Positions 38,326 to 44,783 of a stretch of DNA of 44,783 nt are shown piece after piece (position 1 is the stretch's first letter; every line of letters starts with the position of its first letter). Location of the stretch: IMG/VR virus record IMGVR_UViG_3300048834_000376, positions 1-44,783 of that record. One strand, given 5' to 3'. The DNA is from a virus. The position numbers were made by a program, and so were the translations under genes. Below the pieces are notes generated by a model. The model saw only the letters and a program-made list of their open reading frames with translations. It was not told the DNA's origin and searched no databases.

Positions 38326-40004
38326 GCAACACCCTGCTGTGTCGCCATTTCATTCTGGGCCTTCATCATCGCGGCCTCGGCGGGCATGGCCTGGATGGCT
38401 TCCTGCCGGCGCTGGGCCTCGGCGCGCGCCTGGCGCTTGGCCGCCACCGACCGGGGATCGGCCATCCAGCGTACCGGCACGCCGAAGATGTCGGCCATCT
38501 CGGGCAAAGCGACGTCGAAATTGACCCAGTCGGTGTAGGACTGGTCCTGGGTCGCGTTCACGGCCTCGATCATCACCTGCATCATGCGGGCCATGCCGCC
38601 GGCTTCCTGGGCACGCATCGCCCGGGCCATCGGCGAGGTGTAGACGACCTCGTAGCCGGCGCCGGCCTCGCGCATCACTTCGGGCATCGGGGGCAGCATT
38701 CCCATCTGCGCCAGCACGTCGATCTCGCGGTGGATCAGCGGCCCGAGATATTCCGACTGCTGCCGGCCGACCGTCGGGGCGAGGAGGATGCCCTTCTCGT
38801 TGGTCCGCTCGATCACCTCGGTCGCCGTCATCTGGGGCGATTCCGTCAGGATCTGGAACAGGGTGACGAGGAAGGCGTCGTTGATCAACTGGGCCTCGAC
38901 ATCCATCATGTCCTTGCCGAGGGCGATGTTGCCGGTTTCCAGGGGAACGACGAGGGGTTGTCCGTCGGCGTTGACGCCGCCGGGATTGATGGCGCCGGGG
39001 ACCAGCGACAGGCTCATCAGCCCGTCATCCATGGTCAGGAGGGGCGGATCGACGGCCCGGTGGCCCTGCTTCAGGAACACCCGCTTCTGCGCGTTGATGG
39101 TTTTCAGGGTCGGCAGGACCTGCATGGCCGGCCCGCGGCCGTAGACTTCACCCGGGGTCTGGTCGTAACGGGTGGCGGCGAGGGGGAACGTCTTGTAGCC
39201 GCCGGTCTGGCACAGGCACTTGCCCTGGACGCAGACGACGGCACTCTCGTAGAGCATCCCTCGGTCGTCCGCGCGCCGCGGATCGTATTCCATGCGCGGC
39301 CCGACATAGTGGAGGAAATCCACCGGCATCTGGCTGTTCTGCTGAAGCTGGCTTTCCAGCGTCTCCGGGAACCGGAACGGATAGGCCGAGCCCTTCGTCA
39401 TGTCGGCGTACTGCTTCGCCTGGGCCGGCGTCCACCGCCACCAGCGGACGACGGTGTCGATCATGCCCTGGTGATTTTCTGCGAAAAAGGTCTCGCCGAG
39501 GGGGAGGGCCTTGTAGCGCAGGCCGTAGCCGTAGCGCGGATCCAGCTCGTCGATGAACATCGAGCCGGTGCCGAAGGCGCCGAGGGACTGGTAGACGTTC
39601 AGGTTCTGCGACGCGAAATTGGCGTTCGGGTTGTAGCGCATCTTGAACAGGAGATCGGTGACCTCCTCGAACCACAGCCGCACCTCGCGCATCCGGTCCA
39701 GGTCGGTATCCGTCGAGCGCAGCCCGTGCCACTTCATGTTGCGGGGGGTTAGCAAGCTATCACAGATAGCAGCAAACCTCGACAGGGCGAGCATCCCGGT
39801 ACTGTCGATCTGCTCCTGGGTTTTCTTCTGGCCGGGCCAGTTGAAGCTGCCGGGGAAGAACGTGTTCCGGGACGTCGGCAGGACGAGCTGGGCGACTTCC
39901 TCCCACTGGGACGCGAAGGTCGCCCGCCAGTTCTGGAGCTGCCCCCACAGGCGCATCACCTTGTCGTAGGTGTCGGACTGGCCGTAGTAAAGCTGTTCAG
40001 CCAT
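38322..40004 (-). CDS. Portal protein (head-tail connector)
   Basis: The 560-residue product starts MAEQLYYGQSDTYDKVMRLW and contains TSRNTFFPGSFNWPGQKKTQ and TGMLALSRFAAICDSLLTPR, then DELDPRYGYGLRYKALPLGE. These fit podovirus head-tail connectors (T7 gp8 family), a dodecamer at the special vertex through which DNA is packed and ejected. The C-terminal region (MARMMQVMIEAVNATQDQSY onward) ends in a Gln/Ala-rich helix. The start overlaps the small gene at 39997..40161, whose first residues copy its own. Confidence 0.88.
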   Translation of the reverse strand: MAEQLYYGQSDTYDKVMRLWGQLQNWRATFASQWEEVAQLVLPTSRNTFFPGSFNWPGQKKTQEQIDSTGMLALSRFAAICDSLLTPRNMKWHGLRSTDTDLDRMREVRLWFEEVTDLLFKMRYNPNANFASQNLNVYQSLGAFGTGSMFIDELDPRYGYGLRYKALPLGETFFAENHQGMIDTVVRWWRWTPAQAKQYADMTKGSAYPFRFPETLESQLQQNSQMPVDFLHYVGPRMEYDPRRADDRGMLYESAVVCVQGKCLCQTGGYKTFPLAATRYDQTPGEVYGRGPAMQVLPTLKTINAQKRVFLKQGHRAVDPPLLTMDDGLMSLSLVPGAINPGGVNADGQPLVVPLETGNIALGKDMMDVEAQLINDAFLVTLFQILTESPQMTATEVIERTNEKGILLAPTVGRQQSEYLGPLIHREIDVLAQMGMLPPMPEVMREAGAGYEVVYTSPMARAMRAQEAGGMARMMQVMIEAVNATQDQSYTDWVNFDVALPEMADIFGVPVRWMADPRSVAAKRQARAEAQRRQEAIQAMPAEAAMMKAQNEMATQQGVA

Positions 40005-40154
40005 TGCGATGGAACCCTACCGGAACGCGCTCGGTCACGTTGTGGATCGGCCGCCCGAGATGGTCGTACAGGCCCGTGAAATATCCGGCATCCTCCTCGA
40101 ACACCGTCAAGTTCATGTCCATCGCGTCCGACTGGCCGTAGTAAAGCTGTTCAG
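39976..40154. repeat. 25-bp direct repeat at portal gene start
   Basis: GACTGGCCGTAGTAAAGCTGTTCAG-type sequence is found at 39976..40000 and 40130..40154, 25 bases identical and 28 of 29 with flanks, 154 bases apart. It codes the N-terminus EQLYYGQSD in both the portal gene and the small upstream gene. It arose by local duplication or recombination. Confidence 0.9.
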
Positions 40155-40161
40155 ACGCCAT
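39997..40161 (-). CDS. Small protein with portal-like N-terminus, 54 aa
   Basis: The ATG at 40161 begins MASEQLYYGQSDAMDMNLTV, nearly the start of the portal protein, then diverges into FEEDAGYFTGLYDHLGRPIH and ends just inside the portal start (8-base overlap). The copied start comes with its DNA repeat. It may be a small virion protein that took its initiation region from the portal gene, or the reverse. Coding is supported by tight operon overlaps on both sides (40151..40163 with the gene before). Confidence 0.6.
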   Translation of the reverse strand: MASEQLYYGQSDAMDMNLTVFEEDAGYFTGLYDHLGRPIHNVTERVPVGFHRNG

Positions 40162-40363
40162 ACGGATTGCCCAGGCTCAGGAGGGACGACGTGTCCTGTC
40201 CCATGAGGCGCATCAGGCGCTGGCGCCTCTGCTCCTCGGTTTCCTCGGCCTGTTCGGCAAGCTGCGAGCCGAGACCCAGATCCATGACTGCCGCCCGGCC
40301 GGCGAGGGACATGCCCACGCCCGTCGGACGAGACGACATCGGATTGATACCTTGCCCGAACAT
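40151..40363 (-). CDS. Hypothetical protein, 70 aa, first gene after terminase gap
   Basis: The product is a short, Met-, Gly- and Arg-rich sequence: MFGQGINPMSSRPTGVGMSL, then a charged helix (LAEQAEETEEQRRQRLMRLM) and GQDTSSLLSLGNPYGV. It begins a new transcription stretch beyond the terminator at 40545..40577. Small proteins in this spot of podovirus genomes often belong to head assembly, but nothing here fixes a function. Confidence 0.6.
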   Translation of the reverse strand: MFGQGINPMSSRPTGVGMSLAGRAAVMDLGLGSQLAEQAEETEEQRRQRLMRLMGQDTSSLLSLGNPYGV

Positions 40364-40414
40364 GCTTCAGCCCCCGGATTACCCTGGAAGGGACACAATA
40401 CCGCCTTGTTCGTG

Positions 40415-40451
40415 GAAAAGAAAGAGGCTGCCAGAGGGAAAGCCGGCAGCC
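40415..40451 (-). terminator. Possible second terminator between terminase and portal operon
   Basis: On the minus strand GGCTGCC (complement of 40445..40451) pairs with GGCAGCC (complement of 40426..40432) around a 12-base loop, followed by TCTTTCTTTTCC. It is T-rich but interrupted, so weaker than the one at 40545..40577. It lies 52 bases before the next gene. Confidence 0.5.
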
Positions 40452-40483
40452 CCAAGTTGAGATATGGATGAACCTCGCGTGCT

Positions 40484-40517
40484 GCTGCTCGCCCGCTTAA
40501 AACGAGCAACATGTCAA
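40484..40517 (-). promoter_or_regulatory. Perfect -35 box and hairpin between terminase and portal operon
   Basis: TTGACA (complement of 40512..40517) follows the terminase terminator, and TGCTCG/CGAGCA (40486..40491 with 40503..40508) can pair over 6 bp. No good -10 stands 16 to 18 bases after TTGACA, so a promoter is only suggested. If real, it would restart transcription for the 40363 gene and the rest of the late block. Confidence 0.35.
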
Positions 40518-40544
40518 GATTATGGCGGGGAAGGGGCCGGGTCA

Positions 40545-40577
40545 ATCAAAAAGGGAGTGCCCGTCGACACTCCCTTT
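40545..40577 (-). terminator. Rho-independent terminator after terminase large subunit
   Basis: On the minus strand AAAGGGAGTG and CACTCCCTTT (40568..40577 and 40550..40559) form a perfect 10-bp stem with an 8-base loop, followed by a run of T (minus-strand 40552..40548) and GATTGACC. It lies 32 bases after the terminase stop at 40609. The late block is therefore read as at least two units. Confidence 0.85.
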
Positions 40578-40608
40578 CCGATGCGGTCATACTTCGGTCG
40601 AGACGGTG

Positions 40609-42063
40609 TCAGAATAAGTCGAAATCAACTCCCGACGCAACCCTCTGCTGCATGACGCCTCGAGGGGCCGACCCGAGGGGCACCGTCTTGGCGTATCTCA
40701 GCATCATCATGGCGATCCGGGTCGCCGACATCAGGTCGTCATGGACCTTGACGATCTGCCCGTCCTTCCGGTGATACATCCGGTATTCCTCGATCCACTC
40801 GGACAAATGGTTCGCCACCTTGAAGCGCCCCGTCGCCATGTATTCCTGCATCAAGGCGATGCCGGCTTCCGTCGACACCGACCCGTCGGGATGGGTGGCG
40901 TGCTTGGGGAGCATCGGCGCCCCATGGTTCCGGTATATCTGGGCGACGCCGATCCCGCTCCCCTTCTCCCGGGCCGCCCCGTCCTGGGGCCACGCGACGG
41001 GAACCTGGGCGCCGATCCGCTTCATCGCGTCCCAATGCTGGAGGGGATTCTGGTCGGCGACCCGTATGGTATGGAGGATATGAACGACGTCAGCATCCCT
41101 GTCCCATGCGAGCAGTACCGCCCCGAACGGGTGGTTGATGCCGAAATCAACGCCCCACAGCTTTGCCCAGTGGCCGGGGATTTCCTCTTTTCGCATGGTC
41201 GGTTCAAGGATCGTCTCCTCCGAGTATTTGAATACCTTGCCGGAGCCGAGCATGGGGATGCCCTTGGTCCGGGCGTCCCGTTCGTGGGGCAGGTAGCCCT
41301 CGATGATCTTCTTCCGGTCCTCCTCCGAGATATGCTCGGCCTCGTCGATCGTCATCGTCGTCACCGACCTGTCCGGCGACGGATCATTGAGGTACCGGAT
41401 GACGACCTCCGACATACCCTCGAGGGGCGTGAAGGTCAGGTAGATCATCCCCTTCGTCGCGGTGATGCGCGCCATACACTCCATGTAGATGTCCATGGGC
41501 GGTTCCTCGTCGAGCCAGACGAAGTCAAGGGTCGCGGACTGGAATTTCTTCCGCCCCTGCTCATACGCCTTGAACTGGATCGTCGAGTTGCCGTCGTGGA
41601 TCCCGTCCGTGTAATGCTTGACGACGATGGTATCGAACGCGTCCGCGGCCCCGCGCGCGAGGGTGGTGTCGACGAACTCGGCCCGCGGGAGGAACCCCGA
41701 CCCATGGTCGACGGCGACGCCGGGTGGCCCGCACAACTTGGCCTGGGAGGTATCGCGCGTGACAACCGAGCTGACGCCGCCGGCCCATGCCCTGACGGGC
41801 TTCCTGAACTTCCGGCCGGCCCAATCGGGAGGGTAAAGGCCCGTCAGGTGGACGGCGGCCTCGTAGGCGCCGACCGTAGTTTTCCCGACCTGGTTGGCCG
41901 CCATGAGCAGCCGTTCCCGCTTCGACAGGCCGGCCTGCATGAAATCCGCCTGCTTGCCGTAGGGCTTGAAGAACTCAATCTGGTTGAACTTGCGGTGGTT
42001 CGCGAGGCCGTCGAGCATCACCATGAGTTCGTCGAGGCGGCTGTCCCCGGACTGAATCGTCAA
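40609..42063 (-). CDS. Terminase large subunit
   Basis: The 484-residue packaging motor has an N-terminal ATPase with Walker A AANQVGKTT (55..63), Walker B FVWLDEEP (181..188) and YLTFTPLEG as coupling region. The C-terminal nuclease has WGVDFGINH (Asp306) and, near the end, KVHDDLMSATRIAMMM. It cuts concatemers and pumps DNA into the procapsid through the portal. The start at 42063 overlaps the small subunit stop (ATGA). The packaging style (headful or cohesive ends) cannot be told from the sequence alone. Confidence 0.92.
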   Translation of the reverse strand: MTIQSGDSRLDELMVMLDGLANHRKFNQIEFFKPYGKQADFMQAGLSKRERLLMAANQVGKTTVGAYEAAVHLTGLYPPDWAGRKFRKPVRAWAGGVSSVVTRDTSQAKLCGPPGVAVDHGSGFLPRAEFVDTTLARGAADAFDTIVVKHYTDGIHDGNSTIQFKAYEQGRKKFQSATLDFVWLDEEPPMDIYMECMARITATKGMIYLTFTPLEGMSEVVIRYLNDPSPDRSVTTMTIDEAEHISEEDRKKIIEGYLPHERDARTKGIPMLGSGKVFKYSEETILEPTMRKEEIPGHWAKLWGVDFGINHPFGAVLLAWDRDADVVHILHTIRVADQNPLQHWDAMKRIGAQVPVAWPQDGAAREKGSGIGVAQIYRNHGAPMLPKHATHPDGSVSTEAGIALMQEYMATGRFKVANHLSEWIEEYRMYHRKDGQIVKVHDDLMSATRIAMMMLRYAKTVPLGSAPRGVMQQRVASGVDFDLF

Positions 42064-42626
42064 AGCACGTCCTCCAGTCCTTCCGTGGATCCGACTTCCT
42101 CGAACTCGGCGTCGACGATTTCGCCCGGCCCGTAGCCCAGCTTGGCGAGCATTTCATCCCCGTCGAGGCCCAGGGCCGCGGCCTTGGCTTTCACGTTTGC
42201 CAGCATTTCCGCCACCGAGACGTTCTCGACCTTGACGACATGCTCGCTTTTGGCGTGAAGGCCCGTCCGGTTCATGATCATTTCCGCCGCCGTGAGCCGG
42301 ACCCGGGGGCTGACCGTGTCGTCCATGGCGATCTCGGCCACCACCGAGGTGGCCATCAGGGTGTAGGAGCCGAGGCGCTTGATGCTTTCTTCCTTCAGCG
42401 CCTTCTGGACATGCTCCTGCCGCGCCAGCTTCCAGCCGTACTGCGGGTGATACCCAGCCTTCGCGCCGGCGTCGTTCGCCCGGCGACCGCCGTTCTCCAT
42501 CAGGAACTCGACGAACTCCTGCTCCTTGTGGGAGAGGGCGTTCATGGCCGGCCCGTACCGGCCGAACTCCTCCTTCGACCGGGCGACGATGGGATGCTGG
42601 GTCCTGTTGATCGGCAATTCGGCCAT
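42060..42626 (-). CDS. Terminase small subunit
   Basis: The 188-residue product has an N-terminal helix-turn-helix (SHKEQEFVEFLMENGGRRAN, AGYHPQYGWKLARQEHVQKA), a typical small-terminase DNA-binding part, and then helices for oligomerisation (SVAEMLANVKAKAAALGLDG). It would recognise phage DNA and hand it to the large subunit. The ATG at 42626 has GGAGG directly before it with no spacing. A TTG at 42617 would have 9 bases, so the true start may be that one. It is the first late gene next to the control region. Confidence 0.8.
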   Translation of the reverse strand: MAELPINRTQHPIVARSKEEFGRYGPAMNALSHKEQEFVEFLMENGGRRANDAGAKAGYHPQYGWKLARQEHVQKALKEESIKRLGSYTLMATSVVAEIAMDDTVSPRVRLTAAEMIMNRTGLHAKSEHVVKVENVSVAEMLANVKAKAAALGLDGDEMLAKLGYGPGEIVDAEFEEVGSTEGLEDVL

Positions 42627-43128
42627 CCTCCTGCCGCGACTGTGACGTTATTCGGCCGCAATTTCAAGGCTGTCCCTTGTGCCGCTACTCCTGCTCGAAA
42701 AACTGGCCGCGCCATACTAATGTGCCGTTACCCAGGTAAGAAAATACTGGCGCGCCACAGTGATAGAAGCCGAACATATATAGTATTCGCACAGCTTGGG
42801 GGTAGCCGGCACCCCACCCCCGCCTCGGATTTACTAGGGTAGTATTATTGCCCTGCTTGTATATACAGGGCGGGTATGGGGCGAATGGTTGGGTAATATT
42901 ATTGCTATTGGCTGGGTTGTGGAATTATGCACAGCAATGTATGGGATACATGGTATATCTGGGCATAGACGCACAGGTGTTATGTTAAATTCCTCGCACG
43001 CGTGCGCGTGTATCAATCCCCAAGGGCATGGCAGGCAATACCCAAACTGGGTAGAAACACTATTGTTTCACCTAGCCGTGTTAGGATAGGGTTCAATCAT
43101 CGACAAACCTACAATCTGGAGAACAACA
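42627..43128. promoter_or_regulatory. Divergent control region between late and early blocks
   Basis: About 500 bp without a convincing gene, more AT-rich than the rest. It holds GGGTAGTATTATTGC (42837..42851) and GGGTAATATTATTGC (42891..42905), a 10-bp palindrome TGTATATACA near 42858..42867, ATGTAT-GGG-ATACAT (42937..42951), the 12-bp palindrome CGCACGCGTGCG (42995..43006) and the operator at 43039. Promoters for both directions and perhaps a replication start or packaging signal are expected here. Neither can be proven from sequence alone. Confidence 0.55.
43039..43087 (+). promoter_or_regulatory. Operator-like palindrome and conserved promoter block upstream of 43129
   Basis: TACCCAAACTGGGTA (43039..43053) is the same palindrome as at 7993 with one changed base. 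TATTGTTTCACCTA (43061..43074) is identical to the block upstream of 8069. The distance between the two elements is 22 bases here and 30 there, so they are separate sites. The -10 box is not clear (TAGGAT at 43082 is possible). It probably controls the first early gene. Confidence 0.5.
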
Positions 43129-43317
43129 ATGAAAGATCGTGCCAAAACATTTCGGAACGGCTGGAGCGTCGCGCTAACCGCCGATGATAACGGATGGATG
43201 TACACGGCCGTCGTGCGGAATGCCCGCGGCGACGTACACGATAAGGTAAGGTGCGACGACTACCGGAACGCGCTCACCTACTACAAAGCATTTTCCGCTA
43301 TCGCACAAAACACTTGA
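43129..43317 (+). CDS. Hypothetical early protein, 62 aa
   Basis: The first gene of the early block, starting behind CAATCTGGAG with 8 bases spacing, an altered form of the leader motif. The product looks like a small beta fold with a helical end: FRNGWSVALTADDNGWMYTA, then VRNARGDVHDKVRCDDY and NALTYYKAF. Being the first gene after the control region, it may shut off or redirect host functions; no family is recognised. Confidence 0.65.
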   Translation: MKDRAKTFRNGWSVALTADDNGWMYTAVVRNARGDVHDKVRCDDYRNALTYYKAFSAIAQNT

Positions 43318-43391
43318 TCCTCAAGCCTTGGGGCGCTTGTGCGGCGCCTCAATACTGGACGATTAATTCAACCAAACTGGAGGACTGGACC

Positions 43392-43661
43392 ATGAACAAG
43401 CGCCTTGCATACCTCGATAGCTTTAGCGGCCTAGTGCCGTGCACCGTGCTGGCAATCGAGCCGCAGCCGTGGCCAAACCCGTACGGCCGCCTGCACATCC
43501 GCGTAAGGATCAACGCCGACCGCGGCGCCTACAGGAAAGGCCAGGAAACTACCTATTCCTGCGAGCGTGTCATCCCTCGGGAGAACGTCATCCGCCGGCG
43601 CGCTATGTCGGGCGCCCGGATCATCGGCGGATGGAATTGGGCGGAACGCCTGAACTCTTAG
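43392..43661 (+). CDS. Hypothetical early protein, 89 aa
   Basis: The ATG at 43392 stands behind CAAACTGGAGG, spacing 8. A longer frame (43251) runs back into the previous gene and was not used. The product is basic and beta-like: VPCTVLAIEPQPWPNPYGRL, HIRVRINADRGAYRKGQETT, then RVIPRENVIRRRAMSGARII. Such small basic proteins often bind nucleic acid or a host enzyme. No family is recognised. Confidence 0.65.
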   Translation: MNKRLAYLDSFSGLVPCTVLAIEPQPWPNPYGRLHIRVRINADRGAYRKGQETTYSCERVIPRENVIRRRAMSGARIIGGWNWAERLNS

Positions 43662-43682
43662 CCTTCGACACTTAAGCCTGAA

Positions 43683-43752
43683 TGCCCATTTTGGGTAACA
43701 GGGATTGACTTTTTACAAAATCTATGCTATCGCATACGCTATGCCTTGCATA
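43683..43752 (+). promoter_or_regulatory. Operator, promoter and TATGC repeats upstream of 43888
   Basis: TGCCCATTTTGGGTA (43683..43697) is a diverged third copy of the palindrome. TTGACT (43705..43710) and TATCGC (43728..43733) stand 17 bases apart. Over the -10 region TATGC and GCATA alternate four times (43723, 43732, 43740, 43748), about 16 to 17 bases per repeat, like a second operator. Further on (43768..43790) GGCTTG/CAAGCC can form a hairpin in the leader. The rest of this 226-bp gap shows nothing else. Confidence 0.55.
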
Positions 43753-43887
43753 CGGCGGCCTGCTTTCGGCTTGCCGGATGCTGCCAAGCCAAGCCGCTGT
43801 GCAAGTCTAGCGATTGCGATTAGAGGTAGATTTTGACGGCCGGGGCGGGACGGTTTTTCCTGCCGATCGATCAACCTGGAGGTTGAA

Positions 43888-44073
43888 ATGGACGACTGCT
43901 ATACCCGCAAGAATTTCCCCGAGTTCGTCGCCAATCATGGAAATTGGGACATTTACATGAACCCCGAAACGCAGCACTGCGCAGCGATTCCGACTGACAA
44001 GGCGGCAGCAGAAGGGTGCAGGGCCACACATTTTGGGGACCGGGAGTACGTCAAGGCAACGTTGGGAGTTTGA
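43888..44073 (+). CDS. Hypothetical early protein, 61 aa
   Basis: The start follows CAACCTGGAGG by 5 bases, the best form of the early leader. The small protein (MDDCYTRKNFPEFVANHGNW, then MNPETQHCAAIPTDKAAAEG and THFGDREYVKATLGV) has three cysteines and several His, so a metal site is possible. It is followed by a strong hairpin at 44084..44114. No family is recognised. Confidence 0.65.
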   Translation: MDDCYTRKNFPEFVANHGNWDIYMNPETQHCAAIPTDKAAAEGCRATHFGDREYVKATLGV

Positions 44074-44083
44074 CGCCTGTAAC

Positions 44084-44114
44084 ACGAAAGCCCGGCGCAT
44101 TGCCGGGCTTTCGT
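44084..44114 (+). terminator. Intrinsic terminator-like hairpin
   Basis: ACGAAAGCCCGGC (44084..44096) pairs over 13 perfect bp with GCCGGGCTTTCGT (44102..44114), loop GCATT. It stands 10 bases after the stop at 44073. No pure T-run follows, but the GGGCTTT end is that of many GC-rich terminators. A second, smaller hairpin (GCGGGC TTT GCCCGC, 44135..44149) comes 20 bases later. Confidence 0.7.
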
Positions 44115-44197
44115 ACGGCCGCTTAGGCGACCTCGCGGGCTTTGCCCGCAACCCTGATATTCGATTTTCGACTTAACATCAACCTGGAGGACGATCA

Positions 44198-44395
44198 ATG
44201 AGCAAACATGAAAAGGTACAGGCGTTGCTGCGCTTCCATCGCCAGCACGTATTCGACGACGGCGCGGCCGGTGACCGTCACCACCGGGCATTACTGCGGA
44301 TCAAGAAAACCCGCGCGTTTGCTGCCATGTGCGACGACAACCGGGCACACGCCGATCATATTGCCTCGGAGCGCTTGCTCCGGGCTTGGGCGTAG
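44198..44395 (+). CDS. Small basic His/Ala-rich protein, 65 aa
   Basis: The start has CAACCTGGAGG seven bases upstream. The product is basic and helical (MSKHEKVQALLRFHRQHVFD, then DRHHRALLRIKKTRAFAAM), with eight His in 65 residues. It may bind nucleic acid or metal. The next gene begins 8 bases after the stop without its own leader motif, so both are probably one unit. No family is recognised. Confidence 0.65.
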   Translation: MSKHEKVQALLRFHRQHVFDDGAAGDRHHRALLRIKKTRAFAAMCDDNRAHADHIASERLLRAWA

Positions 44396-44403
44396 GTGCG
44401 GCC

Positions 44404-44757
44404 ATGACTGACATTTACGACCAGCACAAAGTCGCCTTCGCCAACGTCGCCGCCTACGTGGTCATGAAGGATGGGGACCGGGTGGCAACTGTCGCCTTCA
44501 AATACCCTCGCGACGGCGCCGGCCGCCTCTACGCCTACGTCCACGTCATCGGCCTGCGAATGGTCCGGGGCTTCGCCGGGGGCTATGGCTACGACAAGCA
44601 CTCGGCGGCGGTAGAAAACGCCGTGGCCAAGATGGGCGACTATATGGCGGGCACCGCGCGCGGTGAACTGATGCACGCGATCTTGACCGGCGGCGACGGT
44701 ATTTACTGGTACGACCGCCTCCGTAAGGCCGGCTTCGACGTCTGGCAGGCCGTTTGA
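44404..44757 (+). CDS. Hypothetical early protein, 117 aa (spans contig join)
   Basis: The ATG at 44404 begins MTDIYDQHKVAFANVAAYVV. A longer frame to 44329 would overlap the preceding gene and was not used. The middle looks beta-like (VATVAFKYPRDGAGRLYAYV) and then helical (SAAVENAVAKMGDYMAGTAR), ending DGIYWYDRLRKAGFDVWQAV. Its last 99 bases appear again at 3..101. No family is recognised. In the circular genome the beta-helix gene follows it. Confidence 0.7.
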   Translation: MTDIYDQHKVAFANVAAYVVMKDGDRVATVAFKYPRDGAGRLYAYVHVIGLRMVRGFAGGYGYDKHSAAVENAVAKMGDYMAGTARGELMHAILTGGDGIYWYDRLRKAGFDVWQAV

Positions 44758-44783
44758 TCCTTCATGCCCGCGTCGAAGGTGGC
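44657..44783. repeat. Terminal direct repeat, right copy (contig overlap)
   Basis: This stretch is identical to 1..127. See the left copy for the reading. With it removed the genome is 44,656 bp, and the early block runs without a break from 43129 through the join to 15430. Confidence 0.95.

Noticed and set aside
42889-43089. Plus-strand frame of 66 codons in the control region
   Set aside because: Starts with TTG inside a repeat element, no ribosome binding site, crosses the operator at 43039, and its composition is unlike the neighbours.
1-44783. tRNA genes, CRISPR arrays, insertion sequences, integrase with attachment site, phage RNA polymerase
   Set aside because: I looked for each and saw none. 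No cloverleaf-like segment, no spaced repeats of CRISPR type, no transposase or recombinase motifs, and no single-subunit polymerase.

Overview
The window is one complete tailed-phage genome of about 44.66 kb. The first 127 bases (1..127) are repeated exactly at the end (44657..44783). That is what an assembler leaves on a circular or circularly permuted contig, so the real unit is about 44,656 bp and the gene at 44404..44757 is whole. The DNA is GC-rich throughout. The virion genes are podovirus-like (T7-type portal, scaffold, capsid, two tail-tube proteins and three internal ejection proteins). There is no phage RNA polymerase and no integrase, so host RNA polymerase must read the genome, and a strictly lytic life is likely but not proven. 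The host was probably a Gram-negative, GC-rich bacterium, possibly an alphaproteobacterium. Evidence for Gram-negative is the Rz/Rz1 spanin pair, a lipobox-bearing transglycosylase and a Flp-type pilin gene.

Layout. An AT-richer control region (42627..43128) separates two divergent blocks. To its right, plus-strand early genes run 43129..44757 and continue through the contig join to 15430. They cover small unknown proteins, a hexapeptide-repeat beta-helix protein, a Lar-like anti-restriction protein, an SNF2-type helicase, a DUF2800 nuclease, a DUF2815 single-strand DNA-binding protein, a C5 cytosine methyltransferase, a family A DNA polymerase, a RuvC-like resolvase and two tandem XRE-type DNA-binding proteins. 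One gene inside this block points the other way: a primase-polymerase/helicase at 1958..3904. To the left of the control region, minus-strand late genes run from 42626 down to 15399: terminase small and large, portal, Bbp19-like protein, scaffold, capsid, several structural proteins, tail tube A and B, internal virion proteins, a fibre-like protein and a lysis cassette. The two blocks converge at 15399..15430 with overlapping 3' ends.

Within each block most genes overlap by ATGA, GTGA or TGATG, so translation is probably coupled along long operons. At least eight early genes carry an extended Shine-Dalgarno close to CAACCTGGAGG. Three early intergenic regions carry a palindrome near TACCCAAATTGGGTA, which the tandem XRE proteins could bind.

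The most unusual items are: a 49-residue Flp/Tad type IVb pilin gene in the lysis cassette; two long hairpins, one in the early and one in the late transcript, whose loops show CCTCCAGGT, the complement of the early Shine-Dalgarno; a second conserved-looking reading frame inside the methyltransferase gene; a pair of adjacent genes built from the same split module around different zinc-ribbon or DUF551-like inserts; and carbohydrate-binding-like modules inserted in both tail-tube proteins.
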